Source: Saccharibacillus alkalitolerans
GTDB taxonomy: Bacteria > Bacillota > Bacilli > Paenibacillales > Paenibacillaceae
DNA length: 64,000 nucleotides
Assembly (NCBI RefSeq): GCF_011090185.1
Contig: NZ_JAAFGS010000001.1
Span: 1,240,001-1,304,000, forward strand
Direction: 5' to 3'
Part shown: one piece after another, positions 1 to 7,524 of the stretch
Layout: each line of letters begins with the position of its first letter
Position numbering within the stretch: the stretch's first letter is position 1
The notes under the pieces: generated by a model
What the model saw: only the letters and a program-made list of their open reading frames with translations
Told to the model about the DNA's origin: nothing
Database searches by the model: none
Made by a program: the position numbers and the translations under genes

Positions 1-66
1 GACGACGGCCGCCGCCGGAACGGCGGCGATGCCCAGCGCGGTCAGCAGCGCTTTGGATTTTTTCAT
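1..66 (-). CDS. Truncated start of an exported protein (signal peptide only)
   Basis: Only the first 22 codons are inside the window; the gene runs off the left edge. The peptide starts MKKSKALLTALGIAAVPAAA, a short Lys-rich n-region followed by a hydrophobic Ala/Leu core, so it is a secretory signal peptide or an N-terminal membrane anchor. An AAAGGAGAG ribosome binding site lies a few bases before the ATG, which supports a real gene start. Nothing can be said about the mature protein. Confidence 0.6.
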   Translation of the reverse strand, partial: MKKSKALLTALGIAAVPAAAVV

Positions 67-117
67 GCGGGTTCTCTCCTTTTTTTGGCGAAGCCGGGCT
101 TCGTCCCGGCCGCAAAC

Positions 118-582
118 TCAGACTCGGACGACGCGCGTCATCGCATTGATCATGCCTGCATGCTGGTTCATGTGGCCCACGTTCAGCATCACCAGATCGC
201 CGAGGGTTTCGGCTTTGGCGAAATTGTCGGTATTCGCGAGCGGCTCGTCCAGTTTGTCGGCATAAGCGTCGCGGAAGCGCTGAGGCAGTTCGCGGATCGC
301 TTCGATCAGTTCCTCCCAGGCCGGCGGCTCGCCCTGCCAGTCGGCCGGCTTCGTGCCGGGCGCGAAAAAGGTCGTATAGGCCGCGGGCAGCAGCGGCTGC
401 CGCCCGGACAGCCCGTTGACCACCCGGTCGCTGACCGTAATAATATGCCCCAGCTGCCAGTGCAGATTGTTGTTGAATCCTTCGGGCACGACCGTGCGCG
501 CTTCTTCGGAGACGTTCTCCGCATATTTCAAAATTACTCCCTGCACCCTGTCCATCAGTTTGAATACGTAAACGTCAGTCAT
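118..582 (-). CDS. DinB-family protein
   Basis: The product is 154 aa and fits the DinB/YfiT four-helix-bundle superfamily, whose members are often metal- and thiol-dependent transferases. Histidines in the LGHIITVSDR segment and in the HMNQHAGMI segment near the C-terminus are placed like the metal-ligand histidines of the family. The ATG of MTDVYVFK was chosen because GGAGGG lies about six bases before it; a ten-residue upstream extension lacks such a site. The gene is divergent from the P450 gene. The substrate is unknown, and a role in bacillithiol-dependent detoxification is only a family-level guess. Confidence 0.75.
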   Translation of the reverse strand: MTDVYVFKLMDRVQGVILKYAENVSEEARTVVPEGFNNNLHWQLGHIITVSDRVVNGLSGRQPLLPAAYTTFFAPGTKPADWQGEPPAWEELIEAIRELPQRFRDAYADKLDEPLANTDNFAKAETLGDLVMLNVGHMNQHAGMINAMTRVVRV

Positions 583-702
583 TTTGTCCCTCCATGCAAC
601 GCGGCGCAGCATCTTAACACGCTGCGGCGGCGGATTTTTGGTCCATTCTTTTTCAAACTCGCTTTTTAAGTATACAACGCGGCTTTTTCCCGGAGCAATG
701 CG

Positions 703-718
703 CCGATTGTAAAATCGG
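703..718. promoter_or_regulatory. Palindrome between divergent dinB-like and P450 genes
   Basis: CCGATT-GTAA-AATCGG is a perfect 6-bp inverted repeat about 70 bp before the P450 start. It could be an operator or a small hairpin. No regulator gene sits next to it, so function is open. Confidence 0.25.
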
Positions 719-789
719 TTGTTTCACTTTGCCGGCGGATGCCTTTATGGGGAGTAGAACCTGATTGCAATCCGAAAGGAGCCTGCCGC

Positions 790-1980
790 TTGAATTCTTC
801 AAACGAATCCGCGAAAAACGCTTTGTTCACGCCGGGATTTGCTCAAGACCCTTATCCGGTATACGCCCGGATGAGAGAAGAAGAACCGATCGCGAAACTC
901 ATGTTCCCCGACGGACAGTTCGGTTGGATGATCACCCGCTACGAAGATGCCGTCGACGTGCTCAAAGACAACCGCTTCATCAAAGATATGACCAAAATAT
1001 TCGGAAACGGCTATCAAAGCATTTTCACGAGCAACATGCTGTTCTCCGATCCGCCGGACCACCGCCGGCTGCGCGGACTCGTCCAACAGGGTTTCACGCC
1101 GAAGCTGGTCGAAAGCATGCGCGAGCATATCCAACAGATCGCGGACGGCCTGCTGGATGCCGTCGAAGGGCGCAGCGAAATGTCGCTGATCGACGATTTC
1201 GCTTTCCCGCTGCCGATTATCGTCATCAGCGAGATCCTCGGCGTGCCGATCGAGGACCAGGACAAATTCCGCGTCTGGTCGAATTCGATCATCGGGGCTT
1301 CGAACTCCGAAGAAGGCCCTCAGGTCTATCAGCATATGCAGGAATTCACCGCCTATCTCGGCCAATGGTTCGAGAAAGTTCGGCAGGAGCCCGGCGACGA
1401 TCTGATCAGCCAGCTGATCATGGCCGAAGAAGCCGGCGAGAAGCTGTCCGAGCAGGAGATCTACGGGGTCGTGGCGCTGCTGATCATCGCCGGACACGAG
1501 ACGACGGTCAATCTGATCGGCAACGGCATGATCTCGCTGCTGCAGCATCCCGACCAGCTGCGCAAGCTGCAGGAAGACCCCTCTCTCGTCAAGGGCGCGA
1601 TCGAAGAAATGCTGCGCTATAACGGTCCGGTCGAGTTCAGCACGTCCAGATGGGCGGGCGAAGACCTGGAATTCCGCGGCCACCAGATGAAGCGCGGCGA
1701 CCTCGTCGTCGTGGCGCTCGATTCCGCGGACCGCGACGGCGAGCAGTTCGCCGATCCGGATCTGTTCGACATCACCCGCGAACGCAGCCGCCATCTGGCG
1801 TTCGGCCATGGCATCCATATGTGCCTCGGTGCCCCTTTGGCGCGGCTCGAAGGCGAGATCGCGGTCAATACGCTGCTGCGCAGATTCCCGAATATCCGCC
1901 TGCGCGAAGACGCGGGCGAACTGGAATGGCGGCCGGGCATGATCGTCCGCGGCGTCAAGGAGATTCCGTTATCGCTGTAA
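790..1980 (+). CDS. Cytochrome P450 (bacterial class I type)
   Basis: A soluble heme-thiolate monooxygenase of about 396 aa, the usual bacterial length. The I-helix oxygen-activation motif AGHETT, the ExxR motif in EEMLRYNGP, and the heme-ligand loop FGHGIHMCLGAPLAR with its axial cysteine are all intact. I start it at the TTG of codon 790 because AAAGGAG lies eight bases upstream; an in-frame ATG at 739 would add 17 residues but has no clear ribosome binding site. No ferredoxin or ferredoxin reductase gene lies nearby, so electrons must come from partners elsewhere. It resembles CYP107/CYP109-type enzymes, but the substrate cannot be told from sequence. A strong terminator follows. Confidence 0.9.
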   Translation: MNSSNESAKNALFTPGFAQDPYPVYARMREEEPIAKLMFPDGQFGWMITRYEDAVDVLKDNRFIKDMTKIFGNGYQSIFTSNMLFSDPPDHRRLRGLVQQGFTPKLVESMREHIQQIADGLLDAVEGRSEMSLIDDFAFPLPIIVISEILGVPIEDQDKFRVWSNSIIGASNSEEGPQVYQHMQEFTAYLGQWFEKVRQEPGDDLISQLIMAEEAGEKLSEQEIYGVVALLIIAGHETTVNLIGNGMISLLQHPDQLRKLQEDPSLVKGAIEEMLRYNGPVEFSTSRWAGEDLEFRGHQMKRGDLVVVALDSADRDGEQFADPDLFDITRERSRHLAFGHGIHMCLGAPLARLEGEIAVNTLLRRFPNIRLREDAGELEWRPGMIVRGVKEIPLSL

Positions 1981-1998
1981 CGAAACCTAGAAACGTTG

Positions 1999-2033
1999 AA
2001 AAGCCGCTTTTCCCGTTCGGGAAGGCGGCTTTT
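1999..2033. terminator. Bidirectional terminator, P450 / bphP
   Basis: AAAAGCCGC and GGCGGCTTTT arms enclose a GC-rich stem with a TTC loop, with A-runs on one side and T-runs on the other. It can end the P450 transcript on + and the bphO-bphP transcript on -. Confidence 0.85.
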
Positions 2034-2050
2034 CTCATGTGCGATTTCTC

Positions 2051-4606
2051 TTATTCTTTCAGGAAAACGACCCGGTTCTTGCCTTCGCGCTTGGCTTTCA
2101 TCATGGCCCGGTCGGCTTGGGCAATGAAATGCGTAAAGCGATGTTCCGGCGTCGGACGCATGACCGTTCCCCCGATGCTGACCGTGACATAGTCCCCGCC
2201 TCTTCCTTCGTCCCGGCTCATCTGCAGACCCAGCACGCCTTCGCGCAGTTGTTCGGCCAGGTCCTCCGCGCGTTCGGCGTGCTCGCCGTCCAGCCGTAGC
2301 ATAAAGGTACCGCCGCCGAAGCGCGAAACACTGGCTTCGTACTGTCTTCCGAACAGATCCAACACCTGGGCCACGCTCTGGATGCACAGGTCGCCGCCCT
2401 GCAGGCCGTGAACCGCGTTGTAAGCGCGGAAATCGTCGATATCGATTTCAAGCAGCGCGATCGGCGATGCTCCGTTCTCCGGAGCCGCCAGCCAGTCCTG
2501 TTCGATCCGCTCTTCGAAAGCCCGGCGGTTCGGCAGGTCCGTCAGAGGATCGGTCGTCATGTAGCTGCTCAGCTGATCGGTAATGCTGATATATTCGGTC
2601 TGCTGTTCTTCCGTCCCTGCCGCCTGCCGCGCGATCAGCATGATTGAAGGCCTTCCGCTGTGCGAAACGGCAGCCAGCGTAATATCGAGCTGCAGCTGCT
2701 CGCAGTTGACGTTCACGAAAGCCTGGCTTCCCGATACGAGCGCCGAAGCGTCTTTTTCCAGCTGAAGCAGCAGCCGGCGCATCGGCTCGCGCGATTCTTC
2801 CAGCACAAACGGAAGAAAATCGAGACCGATCAGTTCTTCCTTGTCCGCTTCGCCGAGCAGCTTCGCCGCCTGTTCGTTGCAGTAGACGATATGGCGGTCG
2901 GTAATCGTGAAGAAAGCGACCGGCGAATATTCCATCAGCTGCAAATAGCGCTGTTCGTTCTGCCGCAGCATGCGGGAATTTTGCAGCGCCTGCTCTTCCG
3001 CGCGCTGCAGATCGCTTTTGGTCTGGTTATCGACGACTGCGCGCAGTTCGATCAAAGCGTTCAGCTCTTCCGTCTTCCACTCCAGCGCGGTTCCCTGCAC
3101 GACTTGGCGCCATTTTTCGAACGATTTGCGCGGCGACAGGCGAATACCGTCGTCTTCCTGGATTACCGCCTTGGCTGGATCGCCGGCCCAGTCCACGACC
3201 TGCAGCACTTCCGGCCGGAACCAGATGATATAGTTCTGCTGACCCGGAGACAGCGCCACATAGAGCGCGCCCGAAGCTTTAGCCTTATAGGCGGCCGCCG
3301 GCGAAAATTCCAGGCTCAGCCGGGAAGTCTGATGCGCGTAATTTTTCGCTTTGCCGCCCATCCAACCGGCAAGTTCGCGCACCTGTCCGGGCGCCGGCGT
3401 ATCGCCGAACAGCAGCAGTTTATCGTTGTAGCTGACCGCGGCGCCCGAAGCGCTCATCATCTGCAGCAGCCGGTTTTCGGATGCGTACAGATCTTCCACG
3501 ACGTGGAACGGGCTGGAGTTTGCCGTGAAGATTTTCGCGATCCGCGAAGCTTCGGTCCGCAGCCGCAGCTCGGCCTGATATTCGTCCAGCTGCTGCCGCT
3601 GATACAATTCGTTCGAGAAAAAGGCCCCGAGGAAGTTGCACAAATTGCGGATCCGGTGCGTGACGTACTTCGGCGAATAGTGGTGGCAGGTGATCATGCC
3701 CCACAGCCGGCCGTCGTGGATCAGCGAAATGGTGACGGTCGCGTATACGCCCATGTTTTTCAAATACTCGATATGCATCGGCGAGACGCTTCGCAGCACG
3801 GAAAGACTCAAGTTGAGCGGTCTGCCGGTAAGCGGCTGCACCGTCGGCACGATCTCGACCGGCGTATAATCGACGTCGACGATCGTTCTCAACCAGTTGC
3901 GAAGATACAGCGCCCGCGCCTGCTTCGGAATGTCCGAGGCCGGATAGTGATGGCCCAGAAACGGCTCCAGCTCAGGCTTTTTCGCTTCGGCCACAACTTT
4001 GCCGTTCCATTCCTTGTCGAATTCGTAGATCATGACGCGGTCGTAGCCGAGAATTTCTTTGACCTGCTCCGCCGCCACCTGGCTGGCCGCGTAGCGGTTG
4101 GAAGTCTGCTTGAGCTTGACGAAAAAGTTCCGGATCCAGTGGAAATCTTCGCTGCCTTCCGCGTTATCGTCGGTTTCCAGTTCCAGTTCGAGAATCAGCA
4201 GCCCTTCGCTCTCGTGCGCGACGGCCGTAAAGCGAACGGGCAGCCCGTCCACTTCGATAAGCAGTTTCAAATACTGCAGATCCGACGAAGCGACGGCGTT
4301 CAGATCGCGCTTGACGAGATCCATCATGACTTCCTGGCCGATCAAATCGACCAGCGGCGTGCCGAGCAGTTCGTCCGGCGTCCGCCCGAGCAGGTCGCCG
4401 GAATTGCGGCTGCACTGAACGATTTTCCCCGTAGGGGTGCGGCGTGCCGCAAGCAGTACGCCGTTCGGCTGGATCATGCCCGGAATGTGGATCGGTTCTT
4501 TGTCGCAGTTGGTCAGGTCGATCGGTTCGTTCGTGACAAAGTCGCCTCCGGTCAGCAGGGAACGGTTCAGCGGCTCGTTTTCGGAATTGGGATTGATGTG
4601 GGACAT
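2051..4606 (-). CDS. bphP: Bacteriophytochrome PAS-GAF-PHY with PAS and degenerate GGDEF output
   Basis: An 851-aa red/far-red photoreceptor. The N-terminal PAS (about 25-130) carries Cys34 in NCDKEPIHIPG, the position that binds biliverdin in bacteriophytochromes. The GAF domain (about 150-310) holds YPASDIP, matching the PxSDIP chromophore motif. The PHY domain (about 330-500) has the PRKSF tongue motif. A further PAS (about 545-650) and a GGDEF-fold domain (about 690-851) follow, in place of the histidine kinase usual in this family. The GGDEF signature reads GGGTF, so the catalytic acidic residues are missing and c-di-GMP synthesis is unlikely; it may bind or signal by protein contact. 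Transcribed after bphO with a 48-bp gap. The AGGAGG site is about 13 bases before the chosen ATG, a little far. Confidence 0.93.
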   Translation of the reverse strand: MSHINPNSENEPLNRSLLTGGDFVTNEPIDLTNCDKEPIHIPGMIQPNGVLLAARRTPTGKIVQCSRNSGDLLGRTPDELLGTPLVDLIGQEVMMDLVKRDLNAVASSDLQYLKLLIEVDGLPVRFTAVAHESEGLLILELELETDDNAEGSEDFHWIRNFFVKLKQTSNRYAASQVAAEQVKEILGYDRVMIYEFDKEWNGKVVAEAKKPELEPFLGHHYPASDIPKQARALYLRNWLRTIVDVDYTPVEIVPTVQPLTGRPLNLSLSVLRSVSPMHIEYLKNMGVYATVTISLIHDGRLWGMITCHHYSPKYVTHRIRNLCNFLGAFFSNELYQRQQLDEYQAELRLRTEASRIAKIFTANSSPFHVVEDLYASENRLLQMMSASGAAVSYNDKLLLFGDTPAPGQVRELAGWMGGKAKNYAHQTSRLSLEFSPAAAYKAKASGALYVALSPGQQNYIIWFRPEVLQVVDWAGDPAKAVIQEDDGIRLSPRKSFEKWRQVVQGTALEWKTEELNALIELRAVVDNQTKSDLQRAEEQALQNSRMLRQNEQRYLQLMEYSPVAFFTITDRHIVYCNEQAAKLLGEADKEELIGLDFLPFVLEESREPMRRLLLQLEKDASALVSGSQAFVNVNCEQLQLDITLAAVSHSGRPSIMLIARQAAGTEEQQTEYISITDQLSSYMTTDPLTDLPNRRAFEERIEQDWLAAPENGASPIALLEIDIDDFRAYNAVHGLQGGDLCIQSVAQVLDLFGRQYEASVSRFGGGTFMLRLDGEHAERAEDLAEQLREGVLGLQMSRDEGRGGDYVTVSIGGTVMRPTPEHRFTHFIAQADRAMMKAKREGKNRVVFLKE

Positions 4607-4654
4607 GAATGGACATTAACCTCCTGTTACTCTCTTTGTTGTAGGGAATAGATG

Positions 4655-5254
4655 CTATGGTCGAGGGGAACCGCCAAGCCAGCGTTCCAGCAGACTGAAC
4701 GTTTCGATAGCCGAAGACGTCATTTCCTCGCGAAGTTCTTCGCTGCGATCGGCTTCAAGCAGACGTTCGCGGAAAGCCGTCCAGCGGGACCGGGTCTCGC
4801 CGCCGTACGCATTGAAATAGGACAGCCCCGCTTCGGGCGTGACCGGCAGCGTTTGCGAGAGCTTTTTGGTAATCATTTGTCCGCCCATGGTCGAACCTTC
4901 GATCACGTAGAAACAGCCCAGCAGCTTCGCGGGCGTGGACAAATCGGGCAGTTCTTCGCAAAGCGGAAGGCTGCCGCGATCATGAGCCGATACCCCCAAC
5001 TTATCCAGATCTTTTTCGAGCATCGGCGTTTTGCGGCGCGCTTCAAGATCGTAGCCGGAAGCGGACAGCGCTTCCGAAGATTCGGCCAACCTTTCCAGCG
5101 GGAAAAGAAAGCCGTAAAACCGTTCCAGATAATGCTTGTACTCTTCCAATCCGATCGTTCCGTCCATGATCGCGGTAGCGTAGGGATTGGCTTCCACCCG
5201 ATCGTGATAAGGCGCGCTTTCGTTTCTCAGGCGTTCCAAAATATTTGCGGTCAT
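4655..5254 (-). CDS. bphO: Heme oxygenase, biliverdin-producing (BphO type)
   Basis: A 199-aa soluble heme oxygenase that cleaves heme to biliverdin, CO and Fe2+. His17 in APYHDRVE fits the proximal heme ligand, and GSTMGGQMI matches the glycine-rich distal helix. It lies directly upstream of the bacteriophytochrome in the same direction, the classic arrangement in which the enzyme supplies the receptor's chromophore. The start has AAGGAGAG seven bases upstream. The leader holds a terminator-like hairpin (5287-5316), so expression may depend on readthrough. A possible sigma-B -10 box (GGGTAT, 5421-5416 on this strand) lies about 160 bp upstream, but its -35 is poor. Confidence 0.92.
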   Translation of the reverse strand: MTANILERLRNESAPYHDRVEANPYATAIMDGTIGLEEYKHYLERFYGFLFPLERLAESSEALSASGYDLEARRKTPMLEKDLDKLGVSAHDRGSLPLCEELPDLSTPAKLLGCFYVIEGSTMGGQMITKKLSQTLPVTPEAGLSYFNAYGGETRSRWTAFRERLLEADRSEELREEMTSSAIETFSLLERWLGGSPRP

Positions 5255-5277
5255 CTTTGTTCTCTCCTTGCCGCCGC

Positions 5278-5316
5278 GCCGAAAAACGAAGCGGCAGCCT
5301 TTCCAGCCGCCGCTTT
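5278..5316 (-). terminator. Terminator-like hairpin in the bphO leader
   Basis: On the - strand AAGCGGC and GCCGCTT arms form a stem followed by CGTTTTT. It could end the upstream coiled-coil/GNAT transcript, but it sits only about 25 bp before the bphO start. It would then also act on any bphO transcript that begins further upstream. Confidence 0.5.
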
Positions 5317-5488
5317 CCGCACGAACTTTGTCGGTTAATAAATATTGAAAAATTGATACGTTCTACAAACAACTTACAAACAACTTTCTTTACCACAAGC
5401 GTTTCTGCTTTAAGAATACCCGATTTTGCCCCTAAAAAAAAGTACGAACCTTGACGAAAATCGCCGCAAGGCCCGCACTCGATTCCGA

Positions 5489-6058
5489 TCAATATTCGTG
5501 CCACACATCCCGGTATTCGTCATGGCGTTTGAACTGGGCGCGCACGTACGAACATACGGGGAAAATCATTTTCCCTTCCATTCGCGCTTCTTCCACGAGC
5601 CGGTCGAGCAGCAGCTTGGCGACGCTTCCGCCGCGATGCTCGGGTTTCACGTACGTATGGTTCGCCATCCACATGTCCGCTTCCGGCCCTTCCGCGTACG
5701 TGATTTCGCCGATGACTTCGCCCGCTCTTTTCAATTTGAATCCCGACTTTTCCCGGATGAACTCGGCACCCGCGATTAAGGAACCGGCCGGCTCCCTGTC
5801 CTTGCCCGCGTCCTTCACTTCCGCAACTCCCTGCTTCGTCTCGGATACGGTCGCTTTCGCATCGGCGATGCCCAGCTTCAGATAGGACAGCGAAGATTTC
5901 AACTTGGCCGGCTTGTCTTTCGCCTGCTCCTGCACTTTTGCCAGGTTGCCTTTCAACGTATCCAGCTCTTCCTTTACTCCGTTCATGGACTGCTTGATCC
6001 CGTCCAGAGCTTCCTTCGTATCGTTAATACTTGTTTTGATCGTTTTCAGCATAGCCAT
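5489..6058 (-). CDS. Coiled-coil / YjdJ-type GNAT fusion protein
   Basis: A 189-aa protein in two parts. Residues 1 to about 90 form a Lys/Glu-rich amphipathic helix with repeated TKxxLDGIKxSMNGVKEEL spacing, like phasin-type or DUF948-type coiled coils. Residues about 100-189 match the short YjdJ/Gtn-type GNAT fold: HTYVKPEHRGG, LLLDRLVEEAR, and PVCSYVRAQFKRHDEY near the C-terminus. The acetyl-CoA loop reads RGGSVA rather than the usual RxxGxA, so activity may be altered. AGGAGG lies ten bases before the ATG. The GNAT part is well recognised; the joining to a coiled coil is unusual, and its partner is unknown. Confidence 0.75.
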   Translation of the reverse strand: MAMLKTIKTSINDTKEALDGIKQSMNGVKEELDTLKGNLAKVQEQAKDKPAKLKSSLSYLKLGIADAKATVSETKQGVAEVKDAGKDREPAGSLIAGAEFIREKSGFKLKRAGEVIGEITYAEGPEADMWMANHTYVKPEHRGGSVAKLLLDRLVEEARMEGKMIFPVCSYVRAQFKRHDEYRDVWHEY

Positions 6059-6230
6059 CTGTTTCCGCCTCCTTTGTCGCTTATTACCCAGATCGAAGCC
6101 TTTTATGAGCTTGCCGGGTCCCGAAAATGAGCAAAAACGAAAAATAAAGCGGAATTTAACGTCCGAAGAAGCGCGAATGAGCTGGTTTCTCCAGACCCTC
6201 TTTTACAAACATCTCGATGTTTTTACAAAC

Positions 6231-6257
6231 GTTTTACTTTTGGCGCTCCGGGGGTAA
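6231..6257 (+). promoter_or_regulatory. Candidate sigma-B-type promoter for the structured RNA region
   Basis: GTTTTA, then 15 bp, then GGGTAA (with an extra G before it) resembles the Bacillus sigma-B consensus GTTTAA-N12-15-GGGTAT. Transcription would start near 6265 and run into the repeat array. Two other genes in the window carry the same type of element. Confidence 0.4.
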
Positions 6258-6337
6258 GATATGAACAACACCAGCGATGCTTCAAAGCTTCACACCCAAG
6301 CAGCCGCAGGTGTTACCCAAGACTTTCCATCATTCTT

Positions 6338-6460
6338 ACGAAGGAGGGACAAGTCCAATGGACTAGGGTAAGCGAAGCATATCGAACGGCTCTTAGATTG
6401 AAAGAAAGATGCCCGTGAAAACATCTTTCGAGAGACGAGGTATGCGGGAACTTCAGAGTA
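6338..6460 (+). repeat. Structured repeat unit 1
   Basis: Outer helix GCATA (6377-6381) with TATGC (6441-6445). Inner hairpin GAAAGATG (6404-6411), loop CCCGTGAAAA, CATCTTTC (6422-6429), a perfect 8-bp stem. The box upstream reads AAGGAGGGACAAGTCCAATG. Confidence 0.6.
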
Positions 6461-6524
6461 CTCACCGTAGACCATTGACAGGGACGGAAGAATGAAGACC
6501 GGTCGAACGAGATGTTCATCTTGT

Positions 6525-6645
6525 GCGAAGGGAGCAGGATTCCGATGAAACAGGTTAGCGAAGCGTATCAATGACCGATTTTCACGCATGAAAAACGGCC
6601 GTGACAACGTTTTTCGTGAGATCGAGGATACGCGGGGAACTCAGA
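6525..6645 (+). repeat. Structured repeat unit 2
   Basis: Outer helix GCGTATC (6563-6569) with GATACGC (6627-6633); relative to unit 1 both sides changed together. Inner hairpin GAAAAACG (6590-6597), loop GCCGTGACAA, CGTTTTTC (6608-6615). The box contains ATGAAACAGGTTAGCGAAGC, which could encode a nine-residue peptide. Confidence 0.6.
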
Positions 6646-6695
6646 AGCTTTTACTTGCAGGATTTGGAAGCAGGCCGATAGCAGAATTCGATTTC

Positions 6696-6812
6696 TGCGA
6701 AGGGAGAAGATTCCGATGAAACAGGTCAGCGAAGCATACTGAGTGGTTTCACGTTCAGAAAGCGTTCGTGACAGCACTTTCTGTGAAATCAGGTATGTGG
6801 GAAACTCAGAGC
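6696..6812 (+). repeat. Structured repeat unit 3
   Basis: Outer helix GCATAC (6734-6739) with GTATGT (6793-6798), closed by one G-U pair. Inner hairpin CAGAAAGCG (6756-6764), loop TTCGTGACAG, CACTTTCTG (6775-6783) with one mismatch. Confidence 0.6.
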
Positions 6813-6911
6813 CCCAAGACGGATCAGTCGAAATTGAAAAGAAGGTTAAGGTGCGAAATTGAACACGACCATTGTAGCAGGAAGAAGCGATTTCGAGCGG
6901 GGAAACGAGCC

Positions 6912-7022
6912 TTGCAAGAGAGGAGCATGATTCCAATGCAATAGGTTAGGCAGGCAGGCCGTTGTTTACGCATACTGGACCCGTAAGTCCAGAAGACGCC
7001 TCATGCGGAACATTCGGGTGTC
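6912..7022 (+). repeat. Structured repeat unit 4 (divergent)
   Basis: The most diverged copy. It keeps the GGAGCATGATTCCAATGCAA box and a perfect hairpin CTGGAC (6975-6980), loop CCGTAA, GTCCAG (6987-6992). Its flank AGGAAGAAGCGATTTCGAGC recurs before unit 5. Confidence 0.5.
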
Positions 7023-7080
7023 AAACCAAAGGGAAACTATTGTTCAGAGGAAGAAGCCGTTTCGAGCAGGATTAGGCCTT

Positions 7081-7200
7081 GCGTAGAAAGGAGCAGGATT
7101 CCAATGCAATAGCGATAGCGAAGCATACTAGCCCGATTTACGCAGAGGGAAAGTGTCCGTGAAAACACTTTTCGCGAAATCGATGTATGCGGGAACTCAC
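7081..7200 (+). repeat. Structured repeat unit 5
   Basis: Outer helix GCATAC (7123-7128) with GTATGC (7185-7190). Inner hairpin GAAAGTG (7149-7155), loop TCCGTGAAAA, CACTTTTC (7166-7173). It is followed by GGGAACTCA as in units 1-3. Confidence 0.6.
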
Positions 7201-7461
7201 CCCCATATGCAATAAGACATGGTACTTCCGCGAAGATGCGGATAGCTCCGATAAGACGGAGTACGGATGCAAGAACGCAATATCCAAAGCAGGACAAAAA
7301 TCAAGAATCAAGAATCAAACCGCTAAACGGTTGACGAAAGCTGCGAAGCATACGCCAATCGGCAAGACTGGAAACACAGGCAACTTGTTCACCATGTCAA
7401 GCATGTGGATTGGATCATCAGGAGGAACTAACAAAATTGAATAGCAAACTCAACGAATAAT

Positions 7462-7500
7462 CCCCCGCAGTCTTGTTAATTCAAGGATGCGGGGGTATTT
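7462..7500. terminator. Terminator between structured RNA and cheW
   Basis: CCCCCGCA (7462-7469) pairs with TGCGGGGG (7488-7495), with extra TCTTG/CAAGG pairing inside. TATTTG follows on the + strand. It can end the candidate RNA on + and, less well, the chemotaxis operon on -. Confidence 0.7.
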
Positions 7501-7524
7501 GTGTGCGCCGATCGCTATTGTTGA

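Larger units (their letters stand above)
6260..7500 (+). ncRNA. Candidate large structured RNA made of five tandem units
   Basis: This stretch has no credible protein gene and visibly lower GC than its flanks. It contains five imperfect copies of a unit spaced about 170-215 bp apart. In each, a GGAGCAGGATTCCRATG-like box with AGCGAAGCATAC precedes a short hairpin with a CCGTGAAAA-like loop, and most units then have TATGCGGGAACTCA. Both helices show compensatory changes between copies (details under the units). The 3' part (7200-7460) has further small hairpins (for example CTCCG/CGGAG) and another GCGAAGCATACG near 7345. A sigma-B-like promoter and a terminator bracket it. I do not recognise the family; it could also be decayed mobile-element sequence. 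Confidence 0.45.

Noticed and set aside
2660-4651. A 663-codon open frame opposite the bacteriophytochrome
   Set aside because: Antisense shadow of a well-supported gene in GC-rich DNA, with no family match.
6338-7200. CRISPR array
   Set aside because: Units are 169-216 bp apart, imperfect, with paired internal changes; no cas genes are present.
6290-7297. Three open frames on the - strand with repeated SEFPxY and SRTLS peptides
   Set aside because: They lie across the structured units and repeat because the DNA repeats; no ribosome binding sites and no domain.
7187-7444. An 85-codon + strand frame ending the RNA region
   Set aside because: Its ATG lies in the conserved TATGCGGGAACTCA box and the segment contains small hairpins. 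It might be a real basic peptide, but nothing supports it beyond being open.
6260-7500. Group II intron or insertion-sequence remnant
   Set aside because: No reverse transcriptase, maturase or transposase fragment and no intron end motifs I could place. Not fully excluded.
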